Assembly (NCBI GenBank): GCA_023663365.1
Contig: JAMPHP010000001.1
Coordinates: 668,967 to 732,966 of the forward strand
DNA: 64,000 nucleotides
Direction of reading: 5' to 3'
DNA from: Muribaculaceae bacterium
Lineage (GTDB): Bacteria; Bacteroidota; Bacteroidia; Bacteroidales; Muribaculaceae
Below, in pieces: positions 10,643 to 20,016 of this stretch. Made by a program: the position numbers and the translations under genes. Under the pieces are notes generated by a model that was not told the DNA's origin, searched no databases, and saw only the letters and a program-made list of their open reading frames with translations. Every line of letters begins with the position of its first letter. Positions within the stretch are counted from its first letter, which is position 1.

Positions 10643-12652
10643 ATGGATGTCACAATTCCTGTTCTGATACTTGCCATCCCGCTGTTTATGTTCGTCTTCC
10701 TCGGCCTGTTGGGCATGAAGATGAGCCATAAGCTGGCCGGAACCCTCGGCACATTGGGTATGGGCACTGTGCTGGTGCTGTCGTACCTCACAGCCTTCAC
10801 CTACTTCTTCAGCGGCGCTCCCGAGTTTGTCAACGCCGCCGGCGAGCGTCTCCAGTATATGGTCTTCGACCAGACCTGGCTGCAGTTCACCGAAAAGCTC
10901 ATCATCAAAATCGGCTTCCTGCTCGATCCCATCTCTGCCATGATGCTTGTGGTGATCACCACCATCTCCTTCATGGTGCACCTCTACTCTATGGGATATA
11001 TGCGCGACCACCACGGAGTGTATGAGCACGGTTTCCAGCGTTTCTACGCTTTCCTGTCGCTCTTCAGCTTCTCGATGCTCGGCCTCGTAGTAGCTCCCAA
11101 CATCTTCCAGATGTATATCTTCTGGGAGCTCGTGGGTGCATCGTCGTATCTGCTCATCGGCTTCTACTACATCAAGCCCTCGGCAGTGTCGGCATCGAAG
11201 AAGGCCTTCATCGTGACCCGCTTCGCCGACCTCGGCTTCCTCATCGGTATCCTCGTGCTCTCGTACTATACCGGCACCTTCAACTTCACCGAGCTCACCT
11301 CTGTGCCTGTCGAAGGCATGGCCGGCGTATTCCAGGTAAATGAAGGCACCGCCGAAGGTATCCGCAGCATCTTCCGGAGCAGCGCCGCTCCCGTGTTTAT
11401 GGGCGGCTCGGTGCTCACTTGGGCTCTCGTGCTCATCTTCATGGGCGGCATGGGTAAGTCGGCGATGATGCCTCTGCACATCTGGCTTCCCGACGCTATG
11501 GAAGGTCCCACCCCTGTGTCGGCCCTCATCCACGCCGCCACCATGGTCGTGGCCGGTGTCTACCTCGTGGCCCGTCTCTTCCCCCTCTACCTCATGGAGA
11601 CCACATCGCTCGAGATTATCACCGTGGTAGGTGCCATCACCGCCTTCTACGCCGCAGTAGTGGCCTGCACACAGATCGACATCAAGCGTGTGCTCGCTTT
11701 CTCCACAATCTCGCAGATTGCATTCATGATGGTGTCGCTCGGTGTGGCACGTCCTGAGTTCCACCACGGCCTCGGCTACATGGCGTCGATGTTCCACCTC
11801 TTCACACACGCCATGTTCAAGGCTCTGCTCTTCCTCGGTGCCGGCGCCCTTATCCACGCCATCGGCTCGAACGACTACACCGCCATGCACGGCCTGCGCA
11901 AGCACATGCCCATCACACACTGGACATTCCTCATCGGCTGCCTCGCCATTGCCGGTATCATACCCTTCTCGGGCTTCTTCTCCAAGGACGAAATCCTCAG
12001 CAGCTGCCTCGGCTACAGCTGGGTTGCCTACCTGTGGATGTCGATGGTTGCCGGCCTGACCGCCTTCTATATGTTCCGCCTCTACTACCTCATCTTCTGG
12101 TGGAAAGAGCATAAAACTCCCGAAGGCCACCACGCACCCCACGACCAGCCTTGGACGATGTCGCTCCCGCTCATCATCCTTGCTGCCGTATCGTGCGTTG
12201 CCGGCTTTATCCCCTTCGGCGAACTCGTGACATGGAACGGCCACCCCTACGACTTCATGGCACACTTCGACTGGAGCGTTGCCTCTGTCAGCCTCGTGGT
12301 TGCCATCCTCGGTATAGGACTGGCTACGGTGATGTACCGCAAGGAGAACGCCCTCCCCGAGAAGTTCCGCAAGGCACTGCCTGCCCTGTGGACATGGAGC
12401 CACCACCGCTTCTACTGGGATGAACTCTATATGTTTATCACCCACAAAATCATCTTCAACGGCATCTGCCGCCCGCTGGCCTGGTTCGACCGCCACATCA
12501 TCGACGGCACCATGGACTCCTTCGCCGTGGTCACCAACAAGGCATCGGAGGCTATCAAGCCCCTCCAGTCAGGCCAGATTCAGATGTATGTGTGGTACTA
12601 TCTCATCGGTGCTCTTGCCCTTGGCGGCATCACGGTGCTCTGCCTGATCTGA
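10643..12652 (+). CDS. nuoL: NADH-quinone oxidoreductase subunit L
   Basis: This is the distal antiporter-like, proton-translocating subunit. The 669-residue protein has many transmembrane helices and the family signatures FWELVGASSYLLIGFYY, GKSAMMPLHIWLPDAMEGPTPVSALIHAATMV and FKALLFLGAGALIHA. The C-terminal extension fits the long lateral helix of NuoL. It starts 5 nt after nuoK. Confidence 0.97.
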   Translation: MDVTIPVLILAIPLFMFVFLGLLGMKMSHKLAGTLGTLGMGTVLVLSYLTAFTYFFSGAPEFVNAAGERLQYMVFDQTWLQFTEKLIIKIGFLLDPISAMMLVVITTISFMVHLYSMGYMRDHHGVYEHGFQRFYAFLSLFSFSMLGLVVAPNIFQMYIFWELVGASSYLLIGFYYIKPSAVSASKKAFIVTRFADLGFLIGILVLSYYTGTFNFTELTSVPVEGMAGVFQVNEGTAEGIRSIFRSSAAPVFMGGSVLTWALVLIFMGGMGKSAMMPLHIWLPDAMEGPTPVSALIHAATMVVAGVYLVARLFPLYLMETTSLEIITVVGAITAFYAAVVACTQIDIKRVLAFSTISQIAFMMVSLGVARPEFHHGLGYMASMFHLFTHAMFKALLFLGAGALIHAIGSNDYTAMHGLRKHMPITHWTFLIGCLAIAGIIPFSGFFSKDEILSSCLGYSWVAYLWMSMVAGLTAFYMFRLYYLIFWWKEHKTPEGHHAPHDQPWTMSLPLIILAAVSCVAGFIPFGELVTWNGHPYDFMAHFDWSVASVSLVVAILGIGLATVMYRKENALPEKFRKALPALWTWSHHRFYWDELYMFITHKIIFNGICRPLAWFDRHIIDGTMDSFAVVTNKASEAIKPLQSGQIQMYVWYYLIGALALGGITVLCLI

Positions 12653-12691
12653 AGCTGAAACACACTTCTCACCTAATCAAAACCAATCACG

Positions 12692-14218
12692 ATGTTTTCA
12701 AATATATTAATCTACTTCGTAGTGATCCCGCTGCTGATGCTTGCGGGAGTAGGGCTTTGCCGCAACGTGCGCCAGATCCGCGCCGTGGCAGTGGTAGGTT
12801 CTACCGCACTGATTGCCCTGTCGGTGGTGGTGCTGCTCCAGTATCTTGACCTTCGTCAGGCAGGCGAAGCCGCTCCGATGCTCTTCACCGACTCGTGGAC
12901 GTGGTTCGCGCCTCTGAATATCAACCTCGCCGTAGGTGTCGACGGCATCTCGATAGCGATGCTTCTTCTGTCGTCGATCATCCTCTTCACCGGCTCCTTC
13001 GCCTCATGGACCATCGCCCAGCCCAAGGAGTTCTTCCTTTGGCTCATCCTGCTCTCGCTCGGTGTGTTCGGCTTCTTCATCTCGGTGGACCTCTTCACCA
13101 TGTTCATGTTCTATGAGGTTGCCCTCATCCCTATGTACCTCCTCATCGGCGTGTGGGGCTCGGGCCGCAAGAACTACTCGGCCATGAAGCTCACCCTGAT
13201 GCTCATGGGTGGCTCGGCCTTCTTGATGCTCGGTCTCATCGGCATCTACTACCACTCGGCACCCGCCGGCCAGCCCCTCACATGGAATATCCTTGAGATT
13301 GCCGCTCACGATGCCATCCCCCACGGCTGGCAGAGCTTCCTCTTCCCGATGACCTTCGTGGGCTTCGGCGTGCTGGGCGCAATGTTTCCCTTCCACACAT
13401 GGAGCCCCGACGGCCACGCTTCGGCCCCCACGGCAGTGTCGATGCTCCACGCAGGTGTGCTCATGAAGCTCGGCGGCTACGGCTGCTTCCGTGTGGCTAT
13501 CTACCTGATGCCCTACGCAGCTAAGGAGCTCTCTTTCATCTTCCTTATCCTCACCGGCATCTCGGTGGTCTACGGTGCCTTCTGCGCCTGCGTCAAGACC
13601 GACCTCAAGTATATCAACGCCTACTCTTCGGTGTCGCACTGCGGCCTGGTGCTCTTCGCCATTCTCATGCTCAACACCACCGCAATGACAGGTGCCATCA
13701 TGCAGATGCTCTCGCACGGCCTCATGACAGCCCTCTTCTTCGCACTCATCGGTATGATCTACGGTCGCACACACACACGCGAAATCACCCAGATGGGCGG
13801 CATGATGCAGATCCTGCCTTACCTCTCGGTGTGCTACGTGATTGCCGGTTTCGCATCGCTCGGCCTCCCCGGCCTCTCGGGCTTTGTGGCTGAGATGACA
13901 ATCTTCGTAGGCTCCTTCAAGGCCGGTATGGCCGAGTACCTCGCCGGCGAAGGCTCGCTCCGCCTCGTGTTCACCATCGTGGCTTGCTGCTCGATTGTGA
14001 TCACTGCGGTCTACATCCTCCGCGTGGTGGGCAAGCTCCTCTTCGGCCCCGTCTACGACGACCATCACCGCACCCTCACCGATGCCACATGGTGGGAGCG
14101 TTTCTCCACAGCAGCACTCATCGTGTGTGTGGCTGCCATCGGTTGCTTCCCCAACTTCTTTGTCAACCTGATTAAAACGACCTTCAGCCCCGAGATTTTC
14201 GCCGTGCTTGGTATGTAA
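12692..14218 (+). CDS. nuoM: NADH-quinone oxidoreductase subunit M
   Basis: This antiporter-like proton-pumping subunit has 508 residues. Signatures include FYEVALIPMYLLIGVWG with the conserved helix-5 Glu, PFHTWSPDGHASAPTAVSMLHAGVLMKLGGYG, and YINAYSSVSHCGLV. Fourteen or so hydrophobic helices are predicted by eye. It is 39 nt after nuoL and 16 nt before nuoN. Confidence 0.97.
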   Translation: MFSNILIYFVVIPLLMLAGVGLCRNVRQIRAVAVVGSTALIALSVVVLLQYLDLRQAGEAAPMLFTDSWTWFAPLNINLAVGVDGISIAMLLLSSIILFTGSFASWTIAQPKEFFLWLILLSLGVFGFFISVDLFTMFMFYEVALIPMYLLIGVWGSGRKNYSAMKLTLMLMGGSAFLMLGLIGIYYHSAPAGQPLTWNILEIAAHDAIPHGWQSFLFPMTFVGFGVLGAMFPFHTWSPDGHASAPTAVSMLHAGVLMKLGGYGCFRVAIYLMPYAAKELSFIFLILTGISVVYGAFCACVKTDLKYINAYSSVSHCGLVLFAILMLNTTAMTGAIMQMLSHGLMTALFFALIGMIYGRTHTREITQMGGMMQILPYLSVCYVIAGFASLGLPGLSGFVAEMTIFVGSFKAGMAEYLAGEGSLRLVFTIVACCSIVITAVYILRVVGKLLFGPVYDDHHRTLTDATWWERFSTAALIVCVAAIGCFPNFFVNLIKTTFSPEIFAVLGM

Positions 14219-14234
14219 TAAGTAATAAAGACCA

Positions 14235-15713
14235 ATGGATTACTCACAGTTTTTAGCTATGAAGCAAGAGATCGCCCTGCTGGTGGTCTTCCTGCTGGTA
14301 TTCCTCTATGATACCTTCATGCCTAAGTCGTCGCAGAAAGGGCTACCCGTGTTCACCGTCGTGCTCACGCTCCTTGCCACCGCTGCCGGCTTCTGCATCC
14401 ACTGCCTCGGCTCCGACACCCACGTGGTGGCCTTCGCAGGCATGTACGAGACCTCGGCCGTGATTGCTGCCATCAAGGGCATCCTCAACGTGGGCGTTGT
14501 CATCGTCCTTATCCAGTCGATCAAGTGGGCCAACGGCGAGAACATGCTCATGCGCCGCGGCGAGTTCTACGAGCTCCTGCTGGTGACACTCTTCGGCATG
14601 TACCTCATGATCTCGGCACGTCACTTCCTGCTCTTCGTCATCGGCCTTGAGTGCGCCTCGCTGCCCCTTGCAGCCATGGTGGCGCTCGACAAGAATCGCT
14701 ACGAAAGCCACGAGGCCGCCGTCAAGTATATCCTCACCGCCGTGTTCTCCTCGGCAGTGTTCATGATGGGTCTGTCGTTTGTCTACGGCCTCACCGGCTC
14801 GCTCTACTTCGAGAACATCTACTTCGCCCTCACCGGCAGCGTCAACACCATGCTCATCATCGCCGTGGCATTCGTGATCTCGGGTATCGGCTTCAAGCTC
14901 TCGCTTGTGCCCTTCCACCTATGGACTGCCGACGTATATCAGGGCGCGCCCACTTCGGTCACCTCTTACCTCTCGGTGATCTCCAAGGGTGCCGCAGCTT
15001 TTGCCTTCCTCGTGATTATGGCACAGGTGTTCGGCGCCATCTACTCGCAGGTGTGGGAGTGGATGCTCTATGCACTCATCATCCTCACCATCACCGTAGG
15101 TAACCTCTTCGCCATCCGCCAGCGCAATATGAAGCGCTTCCTCGCCTTCTCGTCGATCTCGCAGGCGGGCTACATCATGCTCGGCGTTATTGCCTACAAC
15201 GCCATGGGCATGGCCGCGCTGATGTACTATATCCTCGTGTACATCTTCTCCAACCTCGCCGCCTTCGGCGTGATCGGAGCTATCGAGAACGCCACCGGCC
15301 GTGTGTCGATGGACGACTACCGCGGTCTCTACCGCACTAACCCCCGCCTGTCGTTCTGCATGATGCTGGCAATGTTCTCACTCGCCGGTATTCCTCCCTT
15401 CGCAGGCTTCTTCTCGAAGTTCTTCATCTTCACCGGTGCCATCAACCAGGGCTCGGTAGCAATCTACGTGCTGGTGCTCATCGCCCTTATCAACACCATC
15501 ATCTCGCTCTACTACTACCTCCTGGTAGTGAAGGCGATGTTTATCAGTGAAGATGAGTGCGTGATACACAACTTCCGCTCAGCTTTCAGCGAGCGCCTCG
15601 GCCTCTGGATCACAGTGGCAGGCATCATCGGCCTCGGCATCGTAAGCTACTTCTATAGCAGCCTCCTCGACATGGCCGCCGACAGCTCCATCAACATGTA
15701 CTTCATCGGCTGA
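14235..15713 (+). CDS. nuoN: NADH-quinone oxidoreductase subunit N
   Basis: This is the third antiporter-like subunit of complex I, 492 residues. Signatures are ARHFLLFVIGLECASLPLAAMVALD, KLSLVPFHLWTADVYQGAPTSVTSYLSVISKGAA, and MKRFLAFSSISQAGYIMLG. It is the last gene of the block; a strong hairpin with a T-rich tail follows 26 nt after the stop. Confidence 0.97.
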   Translation: MDYSQFLAMKQEIALLVVFLLVFLYDTFMPKSSQKGLPVFTVVLTLLATAAGFCIHCLGSDTHVVAFAGMYETSAVIAAIKGILNVGVVIVLIQSIKWANGENMLMRRGEFYELLLVTLFGMYLMISARHFLLFVIGLECASLPLAAMVALDKNRYESHEAAVKYILTAVFSSAVFMMGLSFVYGLTGSLYFENIYFALTGSVNTMLIIAVAFVISGIGFKLSLVPFHLWTADVYQGAPTSVTSYLSVISKGAAAFAFLVIMAQVFGAIYSQVWEWMLYALIILTITVGNLFAIRQRNMKRFLAFSSISQAGYIMLGVIAYNAMGMAALMYYILVYIFSNLAAFGVIGAIENATGRVSMDDYRGLYRTNPRLSFCMMLAMFSLAGIPPFAGFFSKFFIFTGAINQGSVAIYVLVLIALINTIISLYYYLLVVKAMFISEDECVIHNFRSAFSERLGLWITVAGIIGLGIVSYFYSSLLDMAADSSINMYFIG

Positions 15714-15738
15714 TAAGCCGCTCGAATAAGCTATCCTC

Positions 15739-15780
15739 AGCGCTCCGACTGCACCGCAGCCGGAGCGCTTGACGTTTTTG
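15739..15780 (+). terminator. Rho-independent terminator after nuoN
   Basis: A perfect 9-bp stem (AGCGCTCCG at 15739-15747 and CGGAGCGCT at 15761-15769) with a 13-nt loop is followed by TGACGTTTTT. It closes the nuo-atp-nuo block and is the only clear terminator seen after nuoD. Confidence 0.8.
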
Positions 15781-15800
15781 CGGCACATTTTGCGCAGCAC

Positions 15801-15842
15801 TTATAATTTTTAATTTATAACTTATAATTTATAACTTATAAC
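15801..15842. repeat. AT-rich repeat, unit TTATAATTTATAAC (copy 1)
   Basis: This tract consists of repeated TTATAATTTATAAC/TTATAA words. The same tract occurs at 20399-20429 and at 26693-26740, always in intergenic DNA. Its local symmetry around TTATAA means either strand can pair with itself. No protein or known element is recognised. Confidence 0.7.
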
Positions 15843-15883
15843 GGCACAAGCCGTAAAACAGGTGCATGGCCTTATTCGTAGTT

Positions 15884-16034
15884 GACCTGCATCGCAGGTC
15901 TTCAAGACCTTAGCCTTGGGTGATAGCTCGAAGAGCGGACACCCAAGGTACAAGCCAACAATCTAATTTACAGACCCCTGGCAGGGGGTCGCAAGACGGT
16001 CCTCGTACGCGCCTCCCACCCCCTGTCAGGGGTG
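15884..16034. repeat. Structured repeat family A, copy 1
   Basis: This stretch holds four consecutive perfect hairpins. They are GACCTGC-atc-GCAGGTC (15884-15900); CCTTGGGTG...CACCCAAGG with an inner GCTC-gaa-GAGC (15914-15948); GACCCC-n6-GGGGTC (15973-15990); and CACCCC-n6-GGGGTG (16017-16034). The same order of hairpins returns at 20017-20170 and, partly, at 20321-20490. It has no coding potential that I can support. The structure suggests a folded RNA or a mobile hairpin element, but the function is unknown. Confidence 0.7.
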
Positions 16035-16139
16035 TGGATATACTATGTTGCTGAAAATATGAGGTTTACACCCCGCGGACTTCAACCTCACGCTAAGATT
16101 GCACGACTTGCCAAGGCAGGTCTCCTGACGACATGAGTT

Positions 16140-16276
16140 TTGTGCACCGTTGTTTCGGCTTGTGCCATTTTTCGCACCGCGATAGATTTCTTGTTAAGCG
16201 CGAGAAATCGGCAATGGCACGAAGATTTTCCGGCTTTTTGAGTCTTCATGTCACAAGCCGAAATGGCGGTGCACAA
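16140..16276. repeat. Inverted-repeat element of about 137 bp
   Basis: Two arms of about 26 bp face each other: 16140-16166 (TTGTGCACCG...TTTCGGCTTGTG) and 16252-16276 (CACAAGCCGAAATGG...GGTGCACAA). They match at most positions. The spacer carries no recognised gene. A single related arm (gtgtaccgtagtttcggcttg) lies at about 20594-20614, so this is a repeated unit, possibly a non-autonomous mobile element or relic. Confidence 0.6.
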
Positions 16277-16279
16277 GGT

Positions 16280-16471
16280 GCCGCGAAGCGGCTGACTATC
16301 GTTAGCCCCACACTGCTATGTGTGGGGGCTGATTGTGAGTTGGTTAAGGGTGTCTCGAAGAGACTGTTGGCGCATCAGCGTCCCAATAGTCCCTTCGGGA
16401 CATGTCGTTTTATAATCAATTGTACCTCACACAAATAGTGTGAGGCTAACAGGATTAAGCCGCGTCGCGGC
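16280..16471. repeat. Chain of six short perfect hairpins
   Basis: Six hairpins follow each other in under 200 nt: GCCGC-gaa-GCGGC (16280-16292), AGCCCCACAC...GTGTGGGGGCT (16304-16330, one bulge), GTCTC-gaa-GAGAC (16352-16364), GTCCC-ttc-GGGAC (16389-16401), CCTCACAC-aaata-GTGTGAGG (16425-16445) and GCCGCG-t-CGCGGC (16459-16471). Several loops are GAA or TTC. No ORF is supported. This is either a structured transcript or an accumulation of small palindromic elements. Confidence 0.65.
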
Positions 16472-16545
16472 ACTTCTTTGCAAATGACCGGCTTTACTGC
16501 TTGTGCCGTCTTCACCTTTCCCGGGTTCGGTAATCGCCTTTAGCG

Positions 16546-16716
16546 CTTGCGCAGCAAGATACTGCCCTTGGGCGCTTGCGCAGCAAGAATTCTGCCACAG
16601 CGAAAAAAAATTTCGACTTTTTTAGTCTTCACCTTTCCTGGGTTCTGTAATCGCCTTTGGCGCTTGCGCAGCAAGATACCCCACTGTAGGTGGTGGCGGA
16701 TAGGGAAATCCGCCAC
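16546..16716. repeat. Mosaic repeat family B with CTTGC-gca-GCAAG units
   Basis: The 13-nt hairpin CTTGCGCAGCAAG occurs three times (16546-16558, 16575-16587, 16663-16675). The last copy joins the phrase CCCCACTGTAGG and the hairpin GTGGCGGAT-n6-ATCCGCCAC (16693-16716). The latter phrase and hairpin return at 20291-20314 and 20765-20788, and in altered but pairing form at 47143-47166. The unit is a repeated mosaic of hairpins without a recognised gene. Confidence 0.65.
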
Positions 16717-16816
16717 GGCGAATGGTCCGCCACGGCGTAGAAATGCTAGAAATCCGCCATGGCACACGATTAACGAACATTAACAATTGGGGATGGGGTA
16801 ATTGCAAAAAAATGTA

Positions 16817-16824
16817 TAATTTTG
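16817..16824 (+). promoter_or_regulatory. Bacteroidetes-type -7 box (TAATTTTG) for the secreted protein gene
   Basis: TAATTTTG fits the Bacteroidetes -7 consensus TAnnTTTG. It would give a leader of about 160 nt before the ATG at 16993. No convincing -33 TTTG is seen at the expected distance, so support is moderate. No riboswitch-like fold was recognised in the leader. Confidence 0.5.
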
Positions 16825-16992
16825 CAGTGGCTATGCAAAGCCCGTTCTAAGTTCTTTCTCCAGCTCGATGATACCATCATTACATTTTACTTTTCCTTGA
16901 CCGCTTGGCGCATCCGCGCCCGGCTTCATCGTGCTTAAACCTGCACTTAAACTAAATCAATCAATATTCAAAGTTCTCTTAATTCATTTCTT

Positions 16993-19896
16993 ATGAAAAG
17001 ATTTCTACTTTTCTTATTCCTTGCCCTTACCCTCGGATCGGTAGGGGCATGGGCGGAGACGTTTAAACTCGTCACGTCCGAATCCGACATCGAAGTTGGC
17101 GGGGAGTACCTTATTGTTCATAAAGCCAAATCATGGGCAATGGGTGCTCAAAATGGCAATTATCGATCGTATGTAAGCGTAACAATTGACGGTGATAAAA
17201 TCGAGATAGCCAACGAAGCAGTATCCGTAGTTACAATTGAAGAATCCGGAAATGCTAATTTTCCCTACATGTTAAGTGTTTCTGATGCCGGTACTAAAGA
17301 ATACTTATATAATGGGGGTAGTACAAGTAACTATCTCAAGACTACATCTTCTAAAACTACTCAAACTGCATTTTCTTCTATTAGTTTAGGAAGCGAAGGT
17401 GTCGCTATAATCAAGTTTAATAAGCAGAATAAAAATTCAGTTAATTTTCAGCTGCAAGTAAATGACGTGAACGGAGCTGATCGTTTTTCTTGCTATGCAA
17501 ACACTCAAACGAACTGCTACCTCTATAAGAAAGAATCAAATCTCACTCCTGTCACACTCTCGTTCGAGTATGCTGCTTACGAAGTAACAGAGGGTGAAAG
17601 TCTGAATGTTGCTGTGCAGGATGCTCCTGAAGGCTCTACGGTAAGCTATACTTCATCGAATACCGATCTCGCTACAGTAGATGAATCTACTGGTACTGTG
17701 AAAGCTCTTAAGCCCGGCGAAGTGACTATCACCGCCAAGAGCACAGCAACCGAAGTCTATGCTGCAGGTGAGGCTTCGTACACTCTCAAAATCAAGAAGC
17801 AGATTGTAGAGGTAAATCCCGTATTTGCTCCGACATCGATTGAGATTAAGCAGGGAGGAGAATTTACCGTTACTCCCGAAAACTTTTTTGCAGGTGTAAG
17901 CAATCTTGAAATAAGCACAGAATCTAAAATTATCGATATTCTCGGTGAAGTTGATACGTGGTTGTTCGAAGCTAATGCTGAGGGTACTGCCACTATTAAT
18001 GTATCGTGGGAAGACGGTACGGAATATAAGGCCGGCTCTGCCACTTTTGAATTTACCGTGACTCCTCTTGGCGAGCTCGAAGCTCCTACTTTCAGCCACA
18101 CAGATGGTGAGTATCCTATCAGCGAAGTGGTGACAATCTCTGGTCCTGAGGGTGCCAAGATTTACTATGGCGAAGGAACTACCGAAGAAGATGCTATCAA
18201 CGAAGGTAATGAGTTCATGCTCGAAGAGCTTGGCGAACACACCTTCGTGGCCTACGCATACGATGAAGAGAACAAGCGCAAGAGCCAATTGGCGACTGCT
18301 AAATATACCGTAGTAAAGGGTAAACCAAACTTCAGCTACGAACAGGCTGCATTTACCGCTACAATGGGTGGTGAGGCTCAGGCTCTCAATAACCCCGGCA
18401 ATCTTCCCTATACGCTCACTTCGAGCAACCCTGAAGTTGCAATAGTTTCACCCAAGGATGGTCAATCAATCTGGATGCTCAAGCCCGGTACTGCAACTAT
18501 CACTGCAACAGCCGCTGCAACAGAGACCACAAATGAAGAAACTGTAAGCTATGAGCTGACAGTAGTAAAAGAACCCGGTCAGCTTGTTTCCAGTGAGGTT
18601 AATGTTACTTTTGACTTCACCACCGAGAAACCGTATGGGATTACTCCCACCAACTCCTCTTCTACTTATAATTTCAAACAAGGACATAAAATTTCAGAAG
18701 GAGATGTGACTCTGACTTCTGGCGGCGAAAATAGATTATGGGCTCATAAATATGGGAATGAGCTTCGAGTGATGAAAAATCAATCGTTCACTATTGCGGT
18801 TCCCGAGGGGTGCACTATAAATTCCGTCAAATTGTATAAAGGTCCGGGTAATTCTTTTACAGCTTCCCCTGTAGGTATTGTTCTTACAGAGAAAACGGAA
18901 GGCTCTACCACATATTACGAATGGGCACCTGCATCTAAGTTCTCAACATTTCCTTTTACATGCGGTGAAGATGTAAGAACCGACATTGCCAAGATAGAGG
19001 TTAATTATACAGGTATGGTCGAAGGCGACCCCGCTCACTGCTCTGTAAATCTTGCATTTGATGGTGACCGCGAGGTGCTTGTGGAAGCTGAAACCATGGT
19101 TGAGGCTGCATCTGTAGCAGCTGATGTTGCCGGCGCTGTTGAGTATGATGTACTTGATAAGGATGGTAATGTCCTTGAAGATTCGTTTGTTGCAAAATTC
19201 AACGGTGAAAAGCTGGAAATCACAGCGGTCGATGCAGCTGTCGGTGAATATGTGCTCAGAGCGTATGTCGCACCTACCGAAAGCTACTATCCTGCCGTGG
19301 TGACCACTCCTCTCTTTGTTCGCAATGTGATTTGCCCCGAAAATCTCTATATGCACGGTCACTTCTACAATCGTTACTACGACCTTAGCAACCCCGTAGA
19401 GATGACTCGCGAAGAGGGTACGAAGGTCTTCACCGCCAACGGTATCTATATCGGTGGTAATGCCGACGTGACCGACGGTGACCTCGGTTACGTATTCACC
19501 AGCCACTATCTCACCACGGCTACCGATGCACCTGCAGCCGCTCCCGCCCGTGCAGCAGTTCATCAGTCGAACTGGGCTCAGCTTGAAGATGGCTATGTAT
19601 TCGATTCAAACGGTGCTCATAAGGCCAATACGATTAATACGCAAGATGATGTGACCCCTCATATCGCTAAGGAAGGTGTTGGCTACTACAATGTAACCGT
19701 AGATATGAAAGATGCTGAGCATCCCGTTGTGACTGCCCTGCATACCGGCACAACCACCGGTGTAGAAGGCGTGACCGTAGCCGACGATGCAGCCGCAGTC
19801 TACTACGACCTGCAGGGCAAGCGCGTGGCCAATCCCGAGCGCGGCCTCTATATCCGCGTAGCAGGCGGCAAAGCCGAGAAGGTGATGCTCCGCTAA
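16993..19896 (+). CDS. Large secreted protein with Ig-like (BIG2) repeats
   Basis: The 967-residue protein has a clear signal peptide (MKRFLLFLFLALTLGSVGAWA). It contains bacterial Ig-like group 2 modules with the phrase AxxVDESTGTVKALKPGEVTITAKST (about residues 185-270, again at about 440-530), and a chitobiase-C-like segment around GAKIYYGEGTTEEDAINEG (about 380-430). Next is a DFTTEKPYG...LRVMKNQSFTIAVPEG region (about 540-680), and the end is the YYDLQGKRVANPERGLYIR module common on Prevotella/Muribaculaceae surface proteins, which may be a sorting or anchoring tail. No catalytic domain is recognised. Codon use is visibly richer in A and T than its neighbours, and hairpin-rich repeats flank both sides, so horizontal acquisition is plausible. 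Confidence 0.8.
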   Translation: MKRFLLFLFLALTLGSVGAWAETFKLVTSESDIEVGGEYLIVHKAKSWAMGAQNGNYRSYVSVTIDGDKIEIANEAVSVVTIEESGNANFPYMLSVSDAGTKEYLYNGGSTSNYLKTTSSKTTQTAFSSISLGSEGVAIIKFNKQNKNSVNFQLQVNDVNGADRFSCYANTQTNCYLYKKESNLTPVTLSFEYAAYEVTEGESLNVAVQDAPEGSTVSYTSSNTDLATVDESTGTVKALKPGEVTITAKSTATEVYAAGEASYTLKIKKQIVEVNPVFAPTSIEIKQGGEFTVTPENFFAGVSNLEISTESKIIDILGEVDTWLFEANAEGTATINVSWEDGTEYKAGSATFEFTVTPLGELEAPTFSHTDGEYPISEVVTISGPEGAKIYYGEGTTEEDAINEGNEFMLEELGEHTFVAYAYDEENKRKSQLATAKYTVVKGKPNFSYEQAAFTATMGGEAQALNNPGNLPYTLTSSNPEVAIVSPKDGQSIWMLKPGTATITATAAATETTNEETVSYELTVVKEPGQLVSSEVNVTFDFTTEKPYGITPTNSSSTYNFKQGHKISEGDVTLTSGGENRLWAHKYGNELRVMKNQSFTIAVPEGCTINSVKLYKGPGNSFTASPVGIVLTEKTEGSTTYYEWAPASKFSTFPFTCGEDVRTDIAKIEVNYTGMVEGDPAHCSVNLAFDGDREVLVEAETMVEAASVAADVAGAVEYDVLDKDGNVLEDSFVAKFNGEKLEITAVDAAVGEYVLRAYVAPTESYYPAVVTTPLFVRNVICPENLYMHGHFYNRYYDLSNPVEMTREEGTKVFTANGIYIGGNADVTDGDLGYVFTSHYLTTATDAPAAAPARAAVHQSNWAQLEDGYVFDSNGAHKANTINTQDDVTPHIAKEGVGYYNVTVDMKDAEHPVVTALHTGTTTGVEGVTVADDAAAVYYDLQGKRVANPERGLYIRVAGGKAEKVMLR

Positions 19897-19922
19897 GCAG
19901 CTCCACACTATCTCACCCCACA

Positions 19923-19958
19923 AGCGCGGGGCCGACATTCGCCGGCTCCGCGCTTTTT
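19923..19958 (+). terminator. Terminator after the BIG2 protein gene
   Basis: A stem AGCGCGG/CCGCGCT (19923-19929 and 19948-19954), with further pairing of GCCG/CGGC inside, is followed by TTTT. It lies 27 nt after the stop codon. Confidence 0.75.
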
Positions 19959-20016
19959 CCGTCTTTTCGGGGTTTGGTGAGCGCCTTTGGCGCTAAGATG
20001 TCTTTACTTCGTAGTT

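Noticed and set aside
16133..16438. 101-codon open frame in the hairpin zone upstream of the BIG2 gene
   Set aside because: The frame crosses several hairpins and an inverted-repeat element, has no recognisable domain and no promoter; it is likely a chance frame in repeat DNA.
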